In this document: piece by piece, positions 46,712 to 57,779 of the stretch
Layout: each line of letters opens with the position of its first letter
Numbering within the stretch: the stretch's first letter is position 1
Assembly: GCA_963573385.1 (NCBI GenBank)
Contig: CAUYLG010013720.1
Coordinates: 34,788-98,787, forward strand
Origin: Cacajao melanocephalus
Lineage: Eukaryota; Chordata; Mammalia; Primates; Pitheciidae
Direction: 5' to 3'
Length of the DNA stretch: 64,000 nt
Made by a program: the position numbers and the translations under genes
The notes under the pieces: generated by a model
The model's database searches: none
What the model saw: the letters and a program-made list of their open reading frames with translations, nothing else
Told to the model about the DNA's origin: nothing

Positions 46712-47005
46712 CTTTGGCCAAGTATAGTGGCTCACGCCTGTAATCCCAAAACTCTGGAAGGTCTAGGTAGGTGGATGGTATGAGCCCAGGAGTTTGAGAT
46801 CAGTCTGGCCAACATGGTAAAACCCCATCTCTACCAAAAAAAAAAAATTACCTTGGCATAGTGGCACACATCTGGGCATGGTGGCACACTCAGCTACTCA
46901 GGAAGCCGAGGTGGGAGGATCACTTGAGCCTGGGGAGGTGGAGGCTACAGTGAGCTGTAATTGTACCACTGTACTCCATGGGTGACGGAGTGAGACCCTG
47001 TCTCA
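46712..47005 (+). mobile_element. Old Alu in MIR, with internal 20-bp duplication
   Basis: AGTATAGTGGCTCACGCCTG, CAACATGGTAAAACCCC, GGATCACTTGAGCCTGGGG and GAGTGAGACCCTGTCTCAAA. At 46855-46890 a segment (GGCATAGTGGCACACATCTG then GGCATGGTGGCACACTC) is present twice in tandem. The A-tail has changed into a TA/CA microsatellite. Confidence 0.9.
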
Positions 47006-47090
47006 AATATATACATGTATACATATATATCTATATACACACACACACACACAAACATACACACATATATACATACATATATATATAATC
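47006..47090. repeat. (TA)n/(CA)n compound microsatellite at Alu tail
   Basis: ATATA, (CA)n and TATA runs follow the Alu body directly, a common fate of Alu poly(A) tails. Confidence 0.92.
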
Positions 47091-47411
47091 TTTATTTAAT
47101 CCTTCAGACAAAGTTCCAAGTTAAGTATTATTATGACCATTAAATCAATGAGCAGACAGAAGCTTGGAGAAGCTGAGAAACTTGTAAACTTGTGTCAGGA
47201 CACACACTAGTAAATAGCAAGGCTAGGATTCACGCCCAGATCATCCCTACTCTAATGTCTAACTTTGAATAACCATAACATAATGCATGACTAAATTATA
47301 TTTGGCAAATGAGAGGGCATTTATGGCCAATCATTTTTAAATAAAATCACGACTTGGATAGTCGAAAAAGTTTTATTAACATCCATGTCATTCTATTAAG
47401 GTTGAGTGTAT

Positions 47412-47708
47412 TTTTTTTTTTTTTTTGAGATGGAGTCTTGCTCTGTCACCCAGGCTGGAGTGAAGTGGCATGATCTCGCTCACCACAACTTCCACCTTCT
47501 GGGTTCAAGTGATTCTCCTGCCCCAGCCTCCCGAGTAGCTAAGACTACAGGTACGTGCCACAACGCCTGGCTAATTTTTTGTATTTTTAGTAGAGACAGG
47601 GGGTTTAATCCCTGTTATCCAGGATGGTCTCAATCTCCTGACCTCATGATCCACCCACTTTGGCCTCCCAAAGTACTGGAATTACAGGCGTAAGCTACCA
47701 TGCCTGGC
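47412..47708 (-). mobile_element. AluS-like element, minus strand
   Basis: Poly(T), GAGATGGAGTCTTGCTCTGT, CCTGCCCCAGCCTCCCGAG, CTGACCTCATGATCCACCC and GCTACCATGCCTGGC. Target duplications are TGAGTGTAT (47403-47411) and TGAGTGTAT (47709-47717). Confidence 0.95.
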
Positions 47709-47717
47709 TGAGTGTAT

Positions 47718-48144
47718 GTCTTTTAAAAGAAAGCTGCTTCTAAATTATTGATCAAAGCCCGTAAAACTCAGGAAAGGAAGAAATCGCAGATCTAATTTAT
47801 CGGCCACAGATCCCTAAATGCAAATTGATATCCCTAAATGCTACTTGATTGACTAATCAAGTGAATCACCCAATTTTAATAAACTTTGTCTCCATATACA
47901 TAATCAGTAATATTCATTTAAATTAGATGTCTGGTACTTTTTACAAGAATAATCTGCAACATATAACACTTAGGGAGGAATATATGTGGTCATATGGGAA
48001 ACATGACTTTATTGCACAAACATCAAACTGAAATGTTTTAAATAAAACATCACTTGAAATATAATAGATGAATATGCAGTTAAAAAATCTCCTTGTAAAA
48101 CTTTTAGTATTAACGAATATGACTACTCTTAATTCAGAGACTAC
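47718..48144. other. Unassigned sequence
   Basis: No recognised gene or repeat. Confidence 0.5.
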
Positions 48145-48330
48145 CATTTGTCAAGCTCTATCAGGTACTTCACATAGTTATTGCACTAAATTGTCACACA
48201 ATTTAATGAGATAGGTATTATCTTCAATTCACATCTGAGAAAATGGAGCCACATAGAGGGTAAATCACTTGTTCCCAAACCCACAGATGTTAAAGGATCT
48301 GGCAATAATTCATAGTGCTAATATAGTATG
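48145..48330 (-). repeat. MIR SINE
   Basis: TCTATCAGGTACTTCACATAG, ATGAGATAGGTATTATC, CACATCTGAGAAAATGGAGC and TCACTTGTTCCCAAACC. Confidence 0.8.
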
Positions 48331-48435
48331 GTGGTGCTAAGTACTGCTGCTTTTTCAACTATGTAAGATTGCTCACCTAAGTACTAGGCCTCTATTTCAT
48401 ACGGCTTGCAATTTTATTCTATTTTATTTTACCAA

Positions 48436-48735
48436 TATTTATTTATTTATTTTTGACACAAGGTCTCACTCTTGTCTCCTAGACTGGAACACAGTAGCAT
48501 CATCATGGCTCACTGAAGCCTCAAACTCCTGGTCTCAAGGGGTCCTCTGGCCTCAGCCTCCCAAGCAGCTGAGACTATAGGTGTGCGCCACCACAATGGG
48601 CTAATATTTTTTCTTCCTCGCATCCTCCTCCTCTTCCTCCTCCTCCCCCACTTCCTTCTCCTCCTCCTTCTCCTTCTCTTCCTTTTTCTTCTTCTTCCTT
48701 TCTTTTTCTTTTATTTTTTGTAGAGATGGGGGTCT
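48436..48735 (-). mobile_element. AluJ-like, truncated, with pyrimidine expansion
   Basis: (TTTA)n head, AAGGTCTCACTCTTGTCTCC, CAAACTCCTGGTCTCAAGG, TGCGCCACCACAATGGGC, then about 110 bp of CT/TCC/CTT repeat, then TTGTAGAGATGGGGGTCT and a stop. The repeat lies in the A-rich linker between the two Alu arms; most of the left arm is lost. Confidence 0.9.
48611..48718. repeat. Homopyrimidine tract (TCC/CTT)n
   Basis: About 108 bp almost without purines on the plus strand (only a few A or G interruptions near the start), inside the Alu linker. It is a candidate for triplex (H-DNA) formation. Confidence 0.9.
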
Positions 48736-49272
48736 TCTCTAATTTAATCATTCATGTCCTGGAATATCATAAAACAAGCTAGGTTTATTGGGAAAAAACT
48801 AAAAAGTATACCTTAATTATATTTTTCTGTTTAAATTGCTTTGACAGTTTTACTAAGGCTTTTACACTAACCTTAGAATAAATGTTTGTGCAATTATTAC
48901 AAAATCTTTCTGGGTGCTGGGACATCAGGAATCCAATTATGAATCTGCTTGCAAATTTAAAGTAGCAACAATTCATGGGCATTTGAACAAAAATCCTAAT
49001 GGTTAATGAGTGGATAAGGGTTTCTCTGGTTTGAGAAACAAACATTCTTAGAAGATACCTGCAAATAGATTATAAGAAGAATGTGAATGCATCACCAATC
49101 CTCCATCTCTTTCCTAGACATCACCCCCTTCTACATAGGGTTGGCTGTTAGGAATTTTTATTTTGGCCACCAGTAGTCACTAGTTGTCTGACCAACTTGT
49201 CTGACCACAAGTTGGTTAAACTTACTGAACTTCAGCTTAAAAACTAAAAGCTTATTATGAAAATAATAAGAT
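48736..49272. other. Unassigned; perfect hairpin at 49191-49216
   Basis: No gene. Arms ACCAACTTGT and ACAAGTTGGT enclose CTGACC. The neighbouring TTGTCTGACC is also tandemly repeated. Confidence 0.6.
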
Positions 49273-49395
49273 GGGCCAGGTATTGTAGCACTGTGGGAGG
49301 CCCAAGTGGGAGGATTGCTTGAGCCCAGGAGTTTGAAACCAGCCTGGGGAACATAGTGAGACCCTGTCTCTATTTTTCAAAAAAAATTAAAAAGA
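49273..49395 (+). mobile_element. Alu left-arm fragment, deleted near its start
   Basis: GGGCCAGGTATTGTAGCACTG, GGAGGATTGCTTGAGCC, AACCAGCCTGGGGAACATAG and a poly(A)-rich end. The GGCTCACACCTGTAATCC part is missing. Confidence 0.8.
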
Positions 49396-50144
<749 letters not shown>

Positions 50145-50154
50145 CTCAACTGGC

Positions 50155-50644
50155 TTTTTCTTCCCTCCATTAGATACCTATCAACAAACCTCATTGTTTT
50201 AGTATTTTAAAATGCCTGTCCATTTTAGTGATTATCTTTGCCACAACTTTTGTTTAACTGAATAAAAGGTCTGTGTCACATAAGTTTTTTTCAAAACATA
50301 ACACATTTAACAACTTTTTAAAGCCCTGCAGTTTTGGTGGCCACTGGAGACTTCAATACCACCTGAAATCTACTGCTTTTAATATTAGTATTGCCAAAAA
50401 TAACGGATTCTTCACTACATCCTGAGATTTTCCCCTATTATTTGATAATGTTAATTCTTAAGCTTTCAGAAATATTATACCACCTTATATTACTTTGTCC
50501 CAGATCTTTCTGACATCCTGAGCACCTTATTTAACCCTTGACCAGCATTTTCTCTCCAAACCCAAGACTGTTAGCATCTCCCAAGGGTTAGTTCTAAGCT
50601 CTCCATTGTTTCTCATCTCAGAGCCATTCACTATCTTCCACTAC
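50155..50644. other. Unassigned sequence
   Basis: No recognised gene or repeat. Confidence 0.5.
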
Positions 50645-50815
50645 CAAGATGAAGGCTTTTAGACTCAGACAGATCTATGTTTTGAATCCCATCTCTGCTG
50701 AATGGCACCTGGACTCTCAGAGCTGACACCTTTCACTATCAGACGGAACTGATAAAACTAATCTCACAAGACTGGTCTGAGGAATAAACAGTGCCATGTT
50801 TAGAAAGCACTCTAT
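50645..50815 (+). repeat. MIR SINE
   Basis: GACTCAGACAGATCTATG, TTTTGAATCCCATCTCTGCTG and GACTGGTCTGAGGAATAAAC in MIR order. Confidence 0.75.
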
Positions 50816-50859
50816 GTCCTCACAAATTATAGTCCTACTATGTGACAATTTTTGTCATT

Positions 50860-51320
50860 GCCTTTTCACTGGAATTTCAGTTCTTTGGGGGCTGGAGACT
50901 ACGCCAGGTGTGTTAGTCTATTTTCATACTGCTATGAAGAATTACCCAAGACTGGGTAATTTATAAAGAAAAGAGGTTTAATGGACTCAGAGTTCCATTT
51001 GGCTGGGGAGGCCTCACCATCATGGTGGAAGGTGAAGGAGGAGTAAAGGCACGTCTTACATGGCGGCAGACAGGAGAGCGTGTGCAGGGGAACTGCCCTT
51101 TATAAAACCGTCAGAGCTCATGAGACTTATTCACTATCACAAGAACAGCATGGGAAAAACCTGCCCCCATGTCAATTACTACCACAAGGTCCCTCTCAAG
51201 ACATGTGGGGATTATGGGAGCTACAATTCAAGATGAGATTTGGGTAGGGAAACAGCCAAACCATATCACCAACCTTGATCACTGTTGTACACTTAGTGCC
51301 TAGAATGGTGCTTTCACACA
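50860..51320 (+). repeat. L2 LINE 3' end, split by a THE1 LTR
   Basis: 50860-50908 (TTCTTTGGGGGCTGGAGACT) and 51269-51320 (GATCACTGTTGTACACTTAG, TGCCTAGAATGGTGC) join as one L2 3' end. Confidence 0.8.
50909..51268 (-). mobile_element. THE1 LTR inserted in L2
   Basis: TGTGTTAGTCTATTTTCATA, AGACTGGGTAATTTATAAAG, GGCTGGGGAGGCCTCACCAT, CTTACATGGCGGCAGACAGG, GTCAGAGCTCATGAGACTTA and GCCAAACCATATCA. Full-length LTR, no internal region. Flanks CCAGG and CCAAC agree at three of five bases. Confidence 0.92.
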
Positions 51321-51934
51321 GACAGTGCTACATACCTATAACCTGAATGCAAGCTGGCACCCATGAGTTTCTGAGGAGAATCCTAGTGACATTCACCCAG
51401 CTCAGGAGCCAGAAGTAGTGTAAACTCTAGCATATCCATTAACTTGCATTTCTCAGAAATTTAAATTAACACTTTGTAAAATCCTCTTTTCCCTCTTTTT
51501 TCTAACCTGTCATCCTCTCATAGCCCCCATTTCTTTCTCATTTCCTCACCTCAAACTTCTTTGCAAACCTGTTAGTTCTCTTCATTCCCTATACCCAGCA
51601 AGTTCAGCACCAGGTTCATTCTGAAATATATGTTTTCAATGTACCTTAACTATAAATAATTGACTCATGCTATTCCCTCATATTGCAAAGGATTCCGCAA
51701 AAGCCCTACTGCCTAACAGAAAGAGGTTACTACTAGAGCAGATAAAGCGGAAACTGGTGTAAATCCAAGGGGACCGCTAGAGTATAAGAAACAGTTCATG
51801 TTTCGTCTCCAGATGGGACAATTAACATGTTCAAAGCAATAGAATGTGGAATCAGAATGAGGGAAGACTCTGACCTAAATTGATTTTTGTGTTGCACTTC
51901 CTAATAACTTTGTGAGGTTCTACTGTTTCCTTCT
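51321..51934. other. Unassigned sequence
   Basis: No recognised gene or repeat. Confidence 0.5.
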
Positions 51935-52040
51935 TCATCATAAGCTCCTGAAAGCAAGGACTTTAGTAATTCATTTATTCCTTCTTTAACAGTGTCCCAG
52001 CAAAGAACTAAGCATACTGCAGATTCTTATAAGTTGGAAG
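51935..52040 (+). repeat. L2 LINE 3' end fragment
   Basis: ATAAGCTCCTGAAAGCAAGGAC and CCAGCAAAGAACTAAGC blocks. Confidence 0.65.
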
Positions 52041-52314
52041 AGCATCTTTCATACATCTGATTTAATTTTCTTTAGGCCTGTGGAAACAAGAAGAAATAAT
52101 CCTCCTCAAGAAGTTGAAAAGGGTAACTAGGGTACCAGGCGCTGAGAGAATCTCCCTTAAAACATGGGATAAATCTTGCTTAATTCAAATGCTTTATTAT
52201 TTCACCCCACATATATTTGAATAGAGTGCTGGTAACAAGTCTCATTAGCCTACTGATATATTACAGAGAAAATGTTAATTGTTGGTGAAGAGTAGTTTAG
52301 AGAGTTTGACTAAA
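52041..52314. other. Unassigned sequence
   Basis: No recognised gene or repeat. Confidence 0.5.
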
Positions 52315-52500
52315 GAGTAGCATGATCTAATGGAAAGATGTAGACCTGAATTCTTATCTTGGTTCCAGTGATTATGAACTGTGTGATTTGAAGCAAGTCT
52401 TTTAATCTTTCTGTCTTAATTTCTAGCTTCATCTGACTTCATCTTGTAAGGATGTTAGAGATAAACAATATAGTTAATGTAATACCTAGGATAGAATGTT
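52315..52500 (+). repeat. MIR SINE
   Basis: GTAGCATGATCTAATGGAAAG, TGTGTGATTTGAAGCAAGTC, CTTGTAAGGATGTTAGAG and GTAATACCTAGGATAG. Confidence 0.75.
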
Positions 52501-53744
52501 TCCTAAAAATTTGTTAGTATGTCCTTCATAATACTACAGTATTTTCTATATATTTTAACCTGAATTTAGCAACCCAAAAATACAATCCTAAAAAAGAGAG
52601 ATACTGAGATTTTACCAAGTCAAGTTTTCTTTACACTGCCATTTAATCTCTTACTTTAAAATACATTCTCTGTATCTTCACTATTCCCATTGCATTTTAT
52701 CTACACCTTGCCAGTTTACCACTCACATCCTTCTGACTTGTGCTGATGTTTTTCAAGTCTTGACTTAGTCACCTTTTGAATGCAATATTTAGGTTATCTA
52801 ATTGGGCTTCATAAACCAACTCCTCCTGGATTTCAGTTATTTTCTCTGCTTGGTTTTGAGTTTCCCATTTTGGTTTTTTCGGGATCTTGGCGCACATCCA
52901 GATGAAGGCAACATGCCTGGGGCGGGGCTTCCCCAGACACTATGTTTTGCCAGGTGTGGGAGAAGTCTCTACGCCTCTGGTTATCTTGCAAAACCTCATT
53001 TGCTTCTGGCTGAGAACAGATTGCTCTCCCCCTCCCCTTCACTTGGTAACTGTGAGAACAAAGCAGTCTGCTCCTGTGAGAGATAAAGTATTCAGTAGTG
53101 TTTGAGATGATTAGAAACAAGAAAAAGATTTCTTGTAAGTTTTGACAGGCTTTCCTGGTGGAAGACAGAGCTTCAGTCGACATTCTGCTGTTAGCCAAGA
53201 GGCTTACTGCAATTCTGATCCAAGCCTAACCCAGCAAAACAAAGAATTTCTTCATGCCATGAATAATCTAAGATGTGTTCCGCAGGCTGGGTGACCTCCT
53301 TCCCCGAAATGAAGTGCATGAGTCACTTTCGATCTAGCAAGTTCACAGAATGACTTCAGGGAAATCTCATGTTTAATTTGTATATTGACCATGTAAATAT
53401 GTGGCTTTGAATGTGGTTCTTTGCTGCTGATGAGTATCAGTCAAGCTGCAATTTAAACTTGTTTTTCAAACAGTGTTTACTTGAAATGAGTGTTTAGAAA
53501 AGAGAGGGAGGAAGAGGGGGACATTTTAGAAACGGTCTTTGAGGCTATTTTAGAGATCTCCGTGACACCTATTTGCACATTTTGGGACTTTTATTCAAGT
53601 CAAAAAGTATTTACTGAGCACACAGAATATCCTAAGAAATGAATTATATAATCAGGACAAAACATAATCAATAAGGTTTTATGCTTACTCTGTGGTAATG
53701 ACTATTCTACTTTCTGAGGATTACCAAGAGCTAAGAGAGTTGTA
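52501..53744. other. Unassigned unique sequence with a GC box
   Basis: 1.2 kb with no recognised repeat. A perfect SP1-type GC box GGGGCGGGGC lies at 52919-52928. Overlapping frames of 94 and 72 codons (plus) and 121 codons (minus) cover the same GC-richer patch, 52800-53200, without any domain. Confidence 0.5.
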
Positions 53745-54075
53745 TTTGTTTTCTAGGCTGTGGTAACAAGTTACTACAAACCTGGAGGCATAAAATAACA
53801 GAAATGTATTTTCTCATAATTATGAAGGCCAGAAGTCCAAACTCAAAATTTTGGCAAGGTCACGCTTCCTCCAGAGCTGTCAGGGAGAATCTGCTGCATA
53901 CCTATCTTTTAACTTCTAGTAGGTGCCATGAACCCTCAGCATTCCTTGGCTTGTAGTTGCATCATTCTAATCTTTTGCTGCTCAATTTATGCTGCCTTCT
54001 CTGTGTATGTCTTCTCTTCTTTGTGTCTATCTCTGACTCCCTCTTCCTTTCCCTTTGAAGGATACACGTGTGATT
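53745..54075 (-). mobile_element. 3' LTR of the MLT1 remnant, truncated
   Basis: TTTTCTAGGCTGTGGTAACA, AAAATAACAGAAATGTATTTTC, CATTCCTTGGCTTGTAG and GTGTGATTGCAT match the 5' copy at 55701-56195. About the last 120 bp (the LTR's own start) are missing. Confidence 0.75.
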
Positions 54076-54079
54076 GCAT

Positions 54080-55377
54080 AGTTTTACGTGTTAACTTGAC
54101 TGGGCCAACAGACAGATGGTAGAATACCCAAATCCTTCTCCATCTGTGGAGATGAGAACCTTGAAAAAAAGTTATCTGCCTCGAAAATATAATGGTGGAA
54201 CAGGTATAGTTAATAGTCATAGACAATGCCATTTTAAGGGAGAAAATGGAAGAAAGAAAGTGGTCACTGATGCCAATCAAGTTGAAAATCCAGCAAGGAA
54301 AAGTTCATTAGGTTTTAAGACCTGATAATTATTTTCTGTTGCTTGAAGCTATGATCTCTGGGTCTGGAGTTTTGCCCTCTGTACCCCAGGTTCTGCCCTC
54401 AGAGTCATTCTTCTCTTTTTTTGAAGGATAACACGTTTGTAGCCAACTAGTTCTATCAGCCCATTTTCTACTTTTAAAATCCAAGAAGACTGACAGTCTG
54501 CCTTCATTCTGTCCCATGTATGCCCTTTCAGCTGGCAGTGTTTCTGCTGATATAATATTCCCAAAAGCCTTGTGGGTCTCCCATGTGTGTCACAGGGGCT
54601 CATATCATTAGATAACAGCATACCCCATAGGCCTTTCTTGGATAACTCCAACTCTTCTTAGCTTCAGTTGAGAGGGTTGAGTGAATTCAGAAGTCACACA
54701 TCTCAGATTATTAAACTGCTGTACAGCCACATCCTTGGCTTTCTCTCAAGAGCAGATTTTTCTAGCAGTGAGACTTAGTCTTAATATTAGTTAGGTTTCT
54801 TTTGAATCCCGATAGGTTGTAAATTTCCAAAACTATTAACTTCTCATTTCTTTCTGCTTAATAATTCCTTCCTCAATCCATCTATTTCCTCTTACATTCT
54901 AGTATAAGCATCAAGAAGAAACCAGGTTGCACCTTTTGACAGCAAGCCTGTTCATCTCCTTAGCTAAATATCCAAATTGTTTGCTTATAAATCCTCTTTT
55001 GACACAACTGTAGAATACAATTAAGCCAACTTTTCTGCCAGTATGTAACAAGGATCCGCTTTCCTCCAGTTTCCAATAACATGCTCCTTTCTGCTGGTGA
55101 ACCCTCTCCTGCCATGCTTCTAACATACGTATTTCTACGAATATTCTGTTTATGACAATATATGTATTCCCTAAAACTATAGAAGATGTCCCTACTTTGT
55201 TCCTCACTTTGTTCTGAGCCCTTACCAGAATCTCCTTCAATGTCCATATTTCTACAAATACTCTGTTCAAGAAAGTTGAGTCTTCGCTACCATGCTTCCT
55301 CAAGTTCTTCCAGCTTCTATCACTATGCAATTGCAAAGCCTCTTCTACATTTTTAGAAATTTATTACAGCAAATATA
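54080..55377 (-). mobile_element. MaLR internal region (MLT1/MST-int-like)
   Basis: It contains the internal blocks listed for the provirus. One portion is present twice: CATACGTATTTCTACGAATA then TTCTGTTTATGACAAT (55127-55160) and CATATTTCTACAAATACTC then TGTTCAAGAAAG (55243-55275). The stretch 54080-54130 (GTGTTAACTTGACTGGGCC) resembles an MLT2 start and may be foreign. Minus-strand frames of 95-141 codons are relics, not genes. Confidence 0.6.
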
Positions 55378-55388
55378 AAAAAAATCTG

Positions 55389-55694
55389 AGGCTGGCATGG
55401 TGGCTCATGCCTGAATCTCAGTATTTTGGGAGGCCAAGGTGGGAGGATCGCTTGAGTCTAGGAGTTTGAGACTAGCCTAAGTAACATAGCAAAACACCGT
55501 CTCTACAAAAAAAATTAAAAATTAGCCAGCCCTGGTGGCTACTGTCAGATACTACTCCAAGCTACTTGAGAGGCTGAAGTAGGAGGATTTCTTGAGCCCA
55601 GGAGGTCGAGGCTGCAGTGAGACATGATCATGTCACTGCACTCCAGTCTGGGTGGCAGAGTGAGACCCTGTCTCAAAACAAAGCAAAACAAAAC
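55389..55694 (+). mobile_element. AluJ-like element at LTR/internal boundary
   Basis: AGGCTGGCATGGTGGCTCATG, GGATCGCTTGAGTCTAGG, TCTCTACAAAAAAAATTAAA, TGCAGTGAGACATGATCATG and an (AAAAC)n tail. Duplicated flanks AAAATCTG (55381-55388 and 55695-55702). Confidence 0.93.
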
Positions 55695-55700
55695 AAAATC

Positions 55701-56195
55701 TGTATCCATTTTCTATTACCACCATAACAAAGTACCACATATTTGGTGGCTTAAAACAACATAAATTTATATTCTCCTAATTCTAGAGGCCAGAAATCTG
55801 AAATCAGTTTCACCGAGTTGCAATCACAATGTCAGCAGCGCTGTGTTCCTTCTGAAGCCTCATGGAGAGACTTTGTTCTTTGTCTCTTCCAGCTTCTGGT
55901 GGCTGTAGGATTCCTTAGCTTGTAGGCCCATCACTTCAGTCTCTGTCTCTGTCTTCACATCACCCACTCTTCTTCTTCTTCTGTTTGTCTTCTTCTTTGT
56001 GTGCCTGTGTCCAAATTTCTTCCACCTCTCTCCGAAAAGGATGTATGTGATTGCATTTACCTCCCGCTAAGATAATCCAGGATAGCGCCTCCTCTCAGGG
56101 TCCTTAACTGAATAACATCTTTTTCTACATAACACAATAGCCATTCTTTGCCATGAAAGTGTAATGGTCACAAATCCCAGGGATTAGAACATGGA
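55701..56195 (-). mobile_element. 5' LTR of the MLT1 remnant
   Basis: TGTATCCATTTTCTATTACC, TTTGGTGGCTTAAAACAACA, CATCACTTCAGTCTCTGTCT, GATAATCCAGGATAG, TTAGAACATGGACATTTTTG and a terminal (TTG)n. Essentially full length. Confidence 0.8.
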
Positions 56196-56239
56196 CATTT
56201 TTGTTGTTGTTGTTGGAGCAACCTCACTGCTTACAGAAC

Positions 56240-56392
56240 AATTAATAATCAGTGATATCCTGTTTTATGTCAGACATTATGCTAAGCATTTTAATTCCTA
56301 TTTCATTTAGGATATAGAAAGATAGATGAAAAAAATGTGTTATTATCTCCAGTTTATAGAGGAAGAAGTTAAAAATCAGAGAGGAATTATCT
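56240..56392 (-). repeat. MIR SINE fragment
   Basis: TTATGTCAGACATTATGCTAAG, TATTATCTCCAGTTTATAG and AAGAAGTTAAAAATCAGAG. Confidence 0.75.
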
Positions 56393-56395
56393 TAA

Positions 56396-56780
56396 TTTAT
56401 TTGGTATTGCTATAAAGGAATACCTGAGACTGAATGATTTACAAAGAAAGTCATTATTTGGCTCACAATTCTGCTGGATAGAAGACTGGGCATCTCATGA
56501 AAGGCTCAGACTGCTTCCTCTCAGAGTAGAAGGTGAAGGGAAGCTGGCATGTGCAGAGATCACACACTGAGAGAGGAAGCAAGAGAGATCATGGAGAGGT
56601 GCCAGGCTCTTTTTAACAATAAGCTCTTTTGGGAACTACCACACCTCCAGGGAGAGCATTCATTTATTTACGAGGGATCCATGCTCATGACCCAAACACT
56701 TCCCATTAAGCCCCACATACAACACTGGGGATCAAATTTCAATATCAGATTTGGAGAAAACAAATATTTATACTATAGCA
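56396..56780 (-). mobile_element. MST-family MaLR LTR
   Basis: TTGGTATTGCTATAAAGG, TACCTGAGACTGAATGATTT, GGTGCCAGGCTCTTTTTAAC, ATTTACGAGGGATCCATGC, CATACAACACTGGGGATC and ATATTTATACTATAGCA in reverse-MST order. It follows a MIR fragment and may have inserted into it. Confidence 0.85.
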
Positions 56781-57779
56781 GGAACTGATACCCTAAAAAT
56801 CTCACTGCCAGTTTGCCTGGCTTCATATGCAGGGATCTTAGCTAGACTACTCTGCCCCTTCCACTAGCTATTGTGCTTCAGGAGTTGAAATTCTTATTTA
56901 AAAGGGGAAAATAAAAGAGCGCATTCCCAAAACAGTTACAGATTCCATCATAATCCATGCCTGACACACATTACTGTGTGTCCAATACATTTAAAAAATA
57001 CCCAGTAAAGAGAATGACCCAACTGCAAGTAGATATATTATGGAGGTAGCATTGATTTTTGGATTACAAATGTCCATTAATTCTCACTCTCTGCCCCAAG
57101 TGAAAGATTCATTGTTGTGTGATGGCAGCATTAAATTCAAGCAATAAGGGGGGAGACTGTGCAACTTAAAGCACCACTTTGCTTCATGTTTCCGATCTGG
57201 TGAAAGATTTAGAGCAAGGAACCTAGACAGATGATGAAATGAAGCTGGTCAATCCTGAGCGTTCATGAAGCAACAACTTGGCATCAAGTTTTCTGCGAGT
57301 CACCTTTCAGCAAGACAAATGAAAGAAGATGGAGTTCTTTCCTGAAAGAGAAGGCTAATATTCATTTAAATGCACATGATGGAAAAATTAAACACTGGTG
57401 ATGGAAAGAACAAATTGGAAAGTTAAAGATCAAGTAGAAGCAATGGCCTGAGATGGAAGAAGCTTTGGACAATTGGTATAGACACAGGCTTCAGTAGAAG
57501 CATGTGGCTGAGCAGACAGAAAAGGAGAAGCAGATGGAGGTAATGGATGATATACTGTGTGTTTGTGTGTGTTTATCTGATTGGAGCAGAACTCAAGGAC
57601 TAGACTGAAGAGGGAAATAATTAGGTGATTTTCCTCCCAAAACACTGAGTTTTTGATTCACTTTATAAAATAACACCTATCAGTACTATTAGTAGTAGTA
57701 TTTCAAACACAAACTATGTCAATGTGATATACAAATCACACAAATACACAAGTGAACATAGAAAATAAAGATTGCTGGT
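56781..57779. other. Unassigned unique sequence, 1 kb
   Basis: No gene or repeat is recognised. Confidence 0.5.

Larger units (their letters stand above)
46650..47265 (-). repeat. MIR SINE, split by an Alu
   Basis: Left part 46650-46692 (TTGAGGCTTTACTACATGG, GATACCATG); right part 47092-47265 (AATCCTTCAGACAAAGTTCC, CAATGAGCAGACAGAAGC, GACACACACTAGTAAATAGC, AAGGCTAGGATTCACGCCC). The halves continue one MIR consensus. Confidence 0.8.
53745..56195 (-). mobile_element. MLT1/MaLR provirus remnant (LTR-internal-LTR)
   Basis: Read on the minus strand: 5' LTR at 56195-55701, internal region about 55377-54080, 3' LTR at about 54075-53745. The internal sequence has the MaLR blocks GCTTATAAATCC, ACAACTGTAGAATACAATTA, CTCCAGTTTCCAATAACATG and CATATTTCTACAAATACTC. 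MaLR internal regions are gag-like and lack pol/env; here all frames are broken. The 3' LTR is cut short near the sequence GTGATTGCAT. An Alu sits between the internal region and the 5' LTR. Confidence 0.7.

Noticed and set aside
47406..47693. 95-codon frame beginning with poly-F
   Set aside because: Translated Alu with poly(T) head.
52833..53198. 121-codon minus-strand frame in unique sequence
   Set aside because: No recognisable domain; overlapping plus-strand frames of similar length; no codon or splice evidence.
54911..55336. 141-codon minus-strand frame
   Set aside because: Lies in the MaLR internal region; remnant sequence with stops on both sides, not an intact gag.
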